Translations under genes and position numbers: made by a program
Source of the DNA: Bemisia tabaci
Lineage: Eukaryota; Arthropoda; Insecta; Hemiptera; Aleyrodidae
DNA: 64,000 nt
Assembly: GCF_918797505.1 (NCBI RefSeq)
Contig: NC_092799.1
Coordinates: forward strand, 25,234,382-25,298,381
Reading direction: 5' to 3'
The notes under the pieces: generated by a model
Databases searched by the model: none
Seen by the model: only the letters and a program-made list of their open reading frames with translations
What the model was told of the DNA's origin: nothing
Shown here: one piece after another, positions 59,940 through 64,000 of the stretch
How positions within the stretch are numbered: the first letter of the stretch is position 1
Layout: each line of letters opens with the position of its first letter

Positions 59940-60950
59940 GAGCAGCCAACGCGACGAGTTCATTTGTATGAGAGAGACGGAAGGAATAATGGAAAAAAGT
60001 GATAGTGAATAAAAATCTGAGTGGAGACCGGTGAATAGTGTGGCGATGGCAAATTGGCGATCGGCGGACAAAGACAAAGGCGACAGTGAAGACCTAGATA
60101 GACAATCGACAACAAGGAAAACCAGGTAAATGAAGAGAGACCGATGAGCGGGGGAGGGGGGCGGATGGGGGCTGAGCGCGCCGTAGAATTCCTTGCCTGA
60201 AAAATATGTGTGATGAAAAATAAGGTTTTGGTTGACGCGATAACCAGTTTCAAGCAAATAATAGTCAAAATGTACGCTGGACCGAAAGTGAGGTGAACCC
60301 CGAGGAGGGAAGTCAGAGAGAGATAAGAGAGAAGAAACTCGGCCGACGGGCGGCGACCGGTGGCACAGCGCCACGCCAAGCGAAGCAGATAGGCACGTTG
60401 CACGTAACGCAGTGGTGGCGATCGACAGGCAAAGGCGACGGCTAAGAAACAGGTGACATTCGATCGAAAAGGTATCCGAGATCGAGGAAAAACAAGAGCA
60501 ATATGAGGGGGAAAAGTGAGTAAAGAGATGCCGGCGAACGTGGAGGCGTGGAACGGGAGCAGAGCGGCGGATCAGGTGCGAGGGAACGAGCGAGAACGGA
60601 GAATGGGTCACAAAATGCCTTGCCCGAAAGATAAGAAGTGAATGAGGCGTCACTTAGGTTTCAGTTGACGCGAGGAGGCTGCTGTTACTCATAATAAGTC
60701 ATAACACGACCGATTGAAAGTAAACGGTCAAAAAGGTCTAAAATGTGCGCGGGCTGAATGTGAGGCAGCCTCCGGGAAGGGAAGCCAGAGGGAGATGAAA
60801 AACGCGGTCGACGGCCGGCGCGAAGCAGCGCAGCGATACGCAACGGAGTACGGCATTGATATGCAATTCAAAGCATCTTACATCCATCGAAAGTACTTTC
60901 ACCCGATAAGGGATCAAAGATTCCTGAGAAAGTTACAAAACGGGTAGAAG
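59940..60950. repeat. Purine-rich degenerate tandem repeat
   Basis: Two or three diverged units of about 420 bp: TTGACGCG...TCAAAATGTACGC...GGGAAGTCAGAGAG at about 60230-60330 corresponds to TTGACGCG...CTAAAATGTGCGC...GGGAAGCCAGAGGG at about 60660-60790. This unit pattern accounts for the long open frame read on the minus strand. Confidence 0.55.
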
Positions 60951-61376
60951 GGTTCCTGTTTTTTTTTCGAGCATTACCCGTTTTGGCTTTTTCAATATAC
61001 AAGTAAGTAGGTAATCACCGCGTAAAAATATGTGGAACCTGGTCTTGTTCCTTCCAAAAACTTTTTACTGGGAAGACTTTAGCCAGGGATCCCTTATCCC
61101 GTGAACTTTCTTCGGAAGACGTTTTAGAGCTTTCATCAGCGGTGCATGAAACTCCCACGGGAATCCTAATGAGATTGCTCGAATCGAAAAAATTTAATTG
61201 GTTCAAAATAAAATAAAAAAAATTAAAAAAAAAAATTTATAACATTAGTTTTAAGATTAGCTTTATTCGAACATTAACTCCCCGTAATTAATGCCCCGTA
61301 AGGGCCAGTAGTACATTTTTACATAATAAAAATAATAAATAAAAAAAAAAAAAAAAAAAAAAAAAATCAAAACGGC

Positions 61377-61515
61377 TTTCGATCGAGCAGATTTCGATCG
61401 AGCAGGCTCGATCGAAACAGATTCCGATCGAAACAGGCTTTCGAAACGATTTTTTCGCAGTGAACGATTACGAAATGATCGCTCGATCGTTTCGTACGAA
61501 CCAACGAGCGATTTC
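61377..61515. repeat. GATCGAA subterminal array, right
   Basis: Inverted counterpart of the left array (TTCGATCGAGCAG, TCGATCGAAACAG units), ending at the right terminus of the 7.8-kb element. Less regular than the left one. Confidence 0.8.
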
Positions 61516-61585
61516 ATCGGTTCGGGGACAGGCCTAAACTGGGTGGGAATAATTGTGACAGATATTTTAACGGCAAGTGCAGTAA

Positions 61586-61836
61586 TGCCGGCTGAGGAAC
61601 AACGCCGTATGAGCCTTCAGACGTTGCCGAAGTTCTTTCAATAACATAAGAATTTCAGGGAAATCTTTGAAAATTTTTCTTCCGATTTTCCAGAGAATTT
61701 TATTCGCGATTAGATCTCCTAGATTATCCGAAAATTTCTTGAGAAAATAATCATAAAGCTCCTTGAAAATGAAAAATTAACTGGAGAAAATTTGGCAACT
61801 CTCGAATGTTTATACGGCTTTTTTCCACAGCACGAG
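61586..61836. mobile_element. CTGCCGTGCTAAGG MITE 8
   Basis: Left end TGCCGGCTGAGGAACAACGC, right end TTTTTTCCACAGCACG. Diverged, no duplication. Confidence 0.65.
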
Positions 61837-62051
61837 TTCACAAGACTCACGCGCCTTTGTTGCACCTGTTCGAGCGCAACCTGTTGCTTTTCAAGAATGC
61901 TTTCCTTCTTCTTGTCTGCTAATCAGAATTTGCAAGTCTGCTGAGCTGATGATTGACGACGCGTACTGTTTGTAAAACTAGAAAGTGACTTAGGCATCAA
62001 TTTGAAATTTCGAAAATTTTACAGGCAGAAGATGCTAGAAATGGCTTTGCA

Positions 62052-62091
<40 letters not shown>

Positions 62092-63181
62092 CCAAACGAA
62101 GTTACTTAAATAACTTTCCGACATAAGTAATACTCTTAATTTTATCAAATTTCAGAACCTCAGTGCTCCATTACATTTCTATGATGCGAACTCTTAAATT
62201 TTGACGGAATTAAGTGACAGCAGATTTCAGAAAAAACGGTTTTTTCCACGAAAATGCTCTTTTACAATTTTTACTTTCCTCTTTTTGGGTAGTATCTGAA
62301 CTTAATTGTAAATGAACGTGCTGCTGAATTTTTATCGAAAGCGTACGTAGCCTGAAATGTTCAGACAGACATGCAACTCTTAGAGATAACAGTATTCTAG
62401 TAGACAACTACTATTTTGTATCGTTTCGATTGAAAGAATACAACTCTGTCATTGATGACATAATCAATTTTGTTTTAATTGATATGAAAAGAAAAATATA
62501 TTCAAATTACAGAGCTCACAGTTCCGGAGACAAAACAGCATTGTAATCGGGACATTGCTATTTGCTACCACAAAAAAAAGTTTTAACCATGGCCATAAAA
62601 CTATCCCTGGCATCCACTATGAGCATTTATTGTAACAGCAGTTATTCTTCTTTCTCTATGTGACCCCTCCTCCAATTTTTATTATATCTCACTTGTAATT
62701 TATTTTTTGATTGGTTGGTATTTGCTCTCCCACAAAATAAATAGCAAGCCCACAGCTTGACATGCCTTCGCCAAAACGAACAGGTGCCCGAAGATAAACA
62801 TCGTCCGAAGACGAATTTGGTCATGAGGCAGGCAAGGTAGACACGCCTCACCCACGCAGGCGCACACTTCCCATTATCTGCGCACATGCCGAACGATTCG
62901 CCAATTGCGTAACCACCACATTGGGGCGCCAAATTCATGATTGGCCCGCTAAAAGCCGCCATGTACAAGGATTCGTTCGTATTTAGCAGCCGATGATGAC
63001 AAATGGAATGAAATCAAACAAAAGAAAAGAGAAAAAAACAATGAAATCAGCAGCCGCGAGAATATTAAATCGGATAACTATGAACTCGTTCGGGAAAAAG
63101 TCGACAGTTGAGGAGATTTGCCACAATCGCTGGGGAAATCAGCCAGGACAGTTCAAAAATCGCTGCGCTCCATGGACTACT
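61837..63181. other. Unassigned stretch with long T run
   Basis: Contains a 38-base T homopolymer (62054-62091) and AT-rich DNA. A Cys-containing 108-codon frame (62642-62968, minus; motif GESFGMCADNGKCAPAW) has no family I recognise. Confidence 0.35.
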
Positions 63182-63434
63182 CTGCCGTGCTAAGGAAGAA
63201 CGCCGTATGAGCCTTCAGACGTTGCCAAGTTTCCTTCGATAGAAACTTATATTACTGGGGAAATTGTTAAAGTTTCTTTCGAAAATTTTCAGACGATTTT
63301 GTACGCAATTTAATCTAAATTATCTGAAAATTTCAAAGAAAAATGTGCACGAATGTCGTCAAAAATACATGTTTTATCCAGGGAAATTTGGCAACTCTCG
63401 AATGTTCATACGGCGTTCTTCCTTAGCACGGCAG
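63182..63434. mobile_element. CTGCCGTGCTAAGG MITE 9 (TSD TACT)
   Basis: 253 bp, well preserved; TACT on both sides (63178-63181, 63435-63438). Confidence 0.9.
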
Positions 63435-63629
63435 TACTCCACGATACATGTTTCCTTATACGAATATTTCTCGTGGCATATGATGGATACAATACTTCCA
63501 AAGTTTACTTAACTCTTGCACACGGGTAAAAAATTAGAGGTTTTACGTTTTGAGCACGTGAATTTCAACTCTCCGTGCATGAAAAAAAGAAAAGAGAAGA
63601 ATAAATAAAACAGGAAAGCAACGCCTATT

Positions 63630-63881
63630 CTGCCGTGCTAAGGAAGAACGCCGTATGAACATTCGAAAGTTGCCGAGTTCCCTTCGATAAAATGGTCATT
63701 TTTGAGGAAATTTATGCATATTTTCCCTAGAAATTTTCAAGAACTTTAGGGGAAATCACGTACAAAATTCTCTGAAAATTGGAGGAAAAATATTTACGAA
63801 TTTCCCCAAAAATTCGTGAATTACAAAAGGAAATTTGGCACTGCCTGAAGGTTCGTACGGCGATCTCCCTTAGCATGACAG
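63630..63881. mobile_element. CTGCCGTGCTAAGG MITE 10 (TSD TATT)
   Basis: 252 bp; TATT on both sides (63626-63629, 63882-63885). Confidence 0.9.
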
Positions 63882-63906
63882 TATTCGAGTCAAACTGAGC
63901 ACTAAC

Positions 63907-64000
63907 CTAATTTGAAAAATTCCAAGATGGGTTTTTTGGCAAACTGAATTTTCTTCACAAGTTCAGCGTTGGCTCCTCTGCGAAGCGAGAAGCTTGACGC
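63907..64000 (-). CDS. Possible coding exon at the right edge
   Basis: Minus-strand frame open from the window edge to a GTTAGT donor at 63906. It reads SSFSLRRGANAELVKKIQ and KKPILEFFKL, which is protein-like with no stop and ends in a good donor. I do not recognise the family. The acceptor lies outside the window. Confidence 0.35.

Larger units (their letters stand above)
53735..61536. mobile_element. 7.8-kb hAT-like element (TSD AACTGGGT)
   Basis: Termini TAGGCCTGTCCCCGAACC / GGTTCGGGGACAGGCCTA are exact inverted matches, flanked by perfect AACTGGGT at 53727-53734 and 61537-61544. Just inside each end is an array of GATCGAA motifs. The interior is pyrimidine-rich on the plus strand at the left (about 54,600-55,400) and purine-rich at the right (about 59,900-60,900), consistent with long decayed inverted subterminal regions. 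I find no hAT transposase (no BED finger, DDE or RW-like C-terminus). An 8-bp duplication and TAGG-type ends fit hAT. Confidence 0.85.

Noticed and set aside
59643..60653. 336-codon open frame on the minus strand
   Set aside because: It runs across degenerate purine-rich tandem repeats, its composition is skewed to Ser, Leu, His and Arg without any motif, and it lies inside the 7.8-kb element.
62642..62968. Cys-containing 108-codon minus-strand frame
   Set aside because: No signal peptide, no recognised family and no splice or promoter context; may be chance.

Overview
The window is eukaryotic nuclear DNA, almost certainly from an arthropod and probably a sap-feeding hemipteran. It is AT-rich, holds one long spliced metazoan gene, has no operons or rRNA, and is packed with DNA-transposon remnants. 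The very common short elements with termini CTGCCGTGCTAAGG remind me of whitefly (Bemisia) DNA. That is memory, not a search result.

Region 1 (about 1-28,050, minus strand): one gene of 18 coding exons encodes a 1,269-residue PHLDB/LL5-type protein. It has an N-terminal FHA domain, a long disordered middle, coiled coils and a C-terminal PH domain. All exon phases join without a stop, from the ATG at 27,333 to the TAA at 2,750. Its introns are full of miniature inverted-repeat elements. One ends five bases from a splice donor, and the 6-kb first coding intron holds a nest of palindromes and transposons.

Region 2 (about 28,050-50,200): a transposon graveyard with no convincing host gene. Elements with readable target-site duplications (TSDs) include several hAT-like elements (8-bp TSD), a family with 3-bp G-N-C duplications, a CTGCCGTGC family with 4-bp duplications, a CAGGGTTGCC family with 6-bp duplications, a pogo-like MITE with TA, and a truncated Helitron that keeps the N-terminal part of its protein. 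Several are nested, which gives relative ages.

Region 3 (50,249-52,281, minus strand): an intact intronless 608-residue ankyrin-repeat protein. Its C-terminus looks like a PRANC/F-box-like domain, a pairing otherwise known from poxviruses, Wolbachia and parasitoid wasps, so horizontal transfer is a reasonable suspicion.

Region 4 (53,735-61,536): a 7.8-kb element bounded by TAGGCCTG termini and a perfect 8-bp duplication, AACTGGGT. Both ends carry GATCGAA-rich subterminal arrays. It contains no recognisable transposase, but it does contain a 1.84-kb foldback hAT-like element with its own 8-bp duplication.

The remaining DNA to 64,000 holds more CTGCCGTGC elements and one possible exon running off the right edge. 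Functionally, the PHLDB protein would act at the cell cortex (phosphoinositide binding and microtubule anchoring), and the ankyrin protein would be a possible ubiquitin-ligase adaptor. There is no sign that the two work together.
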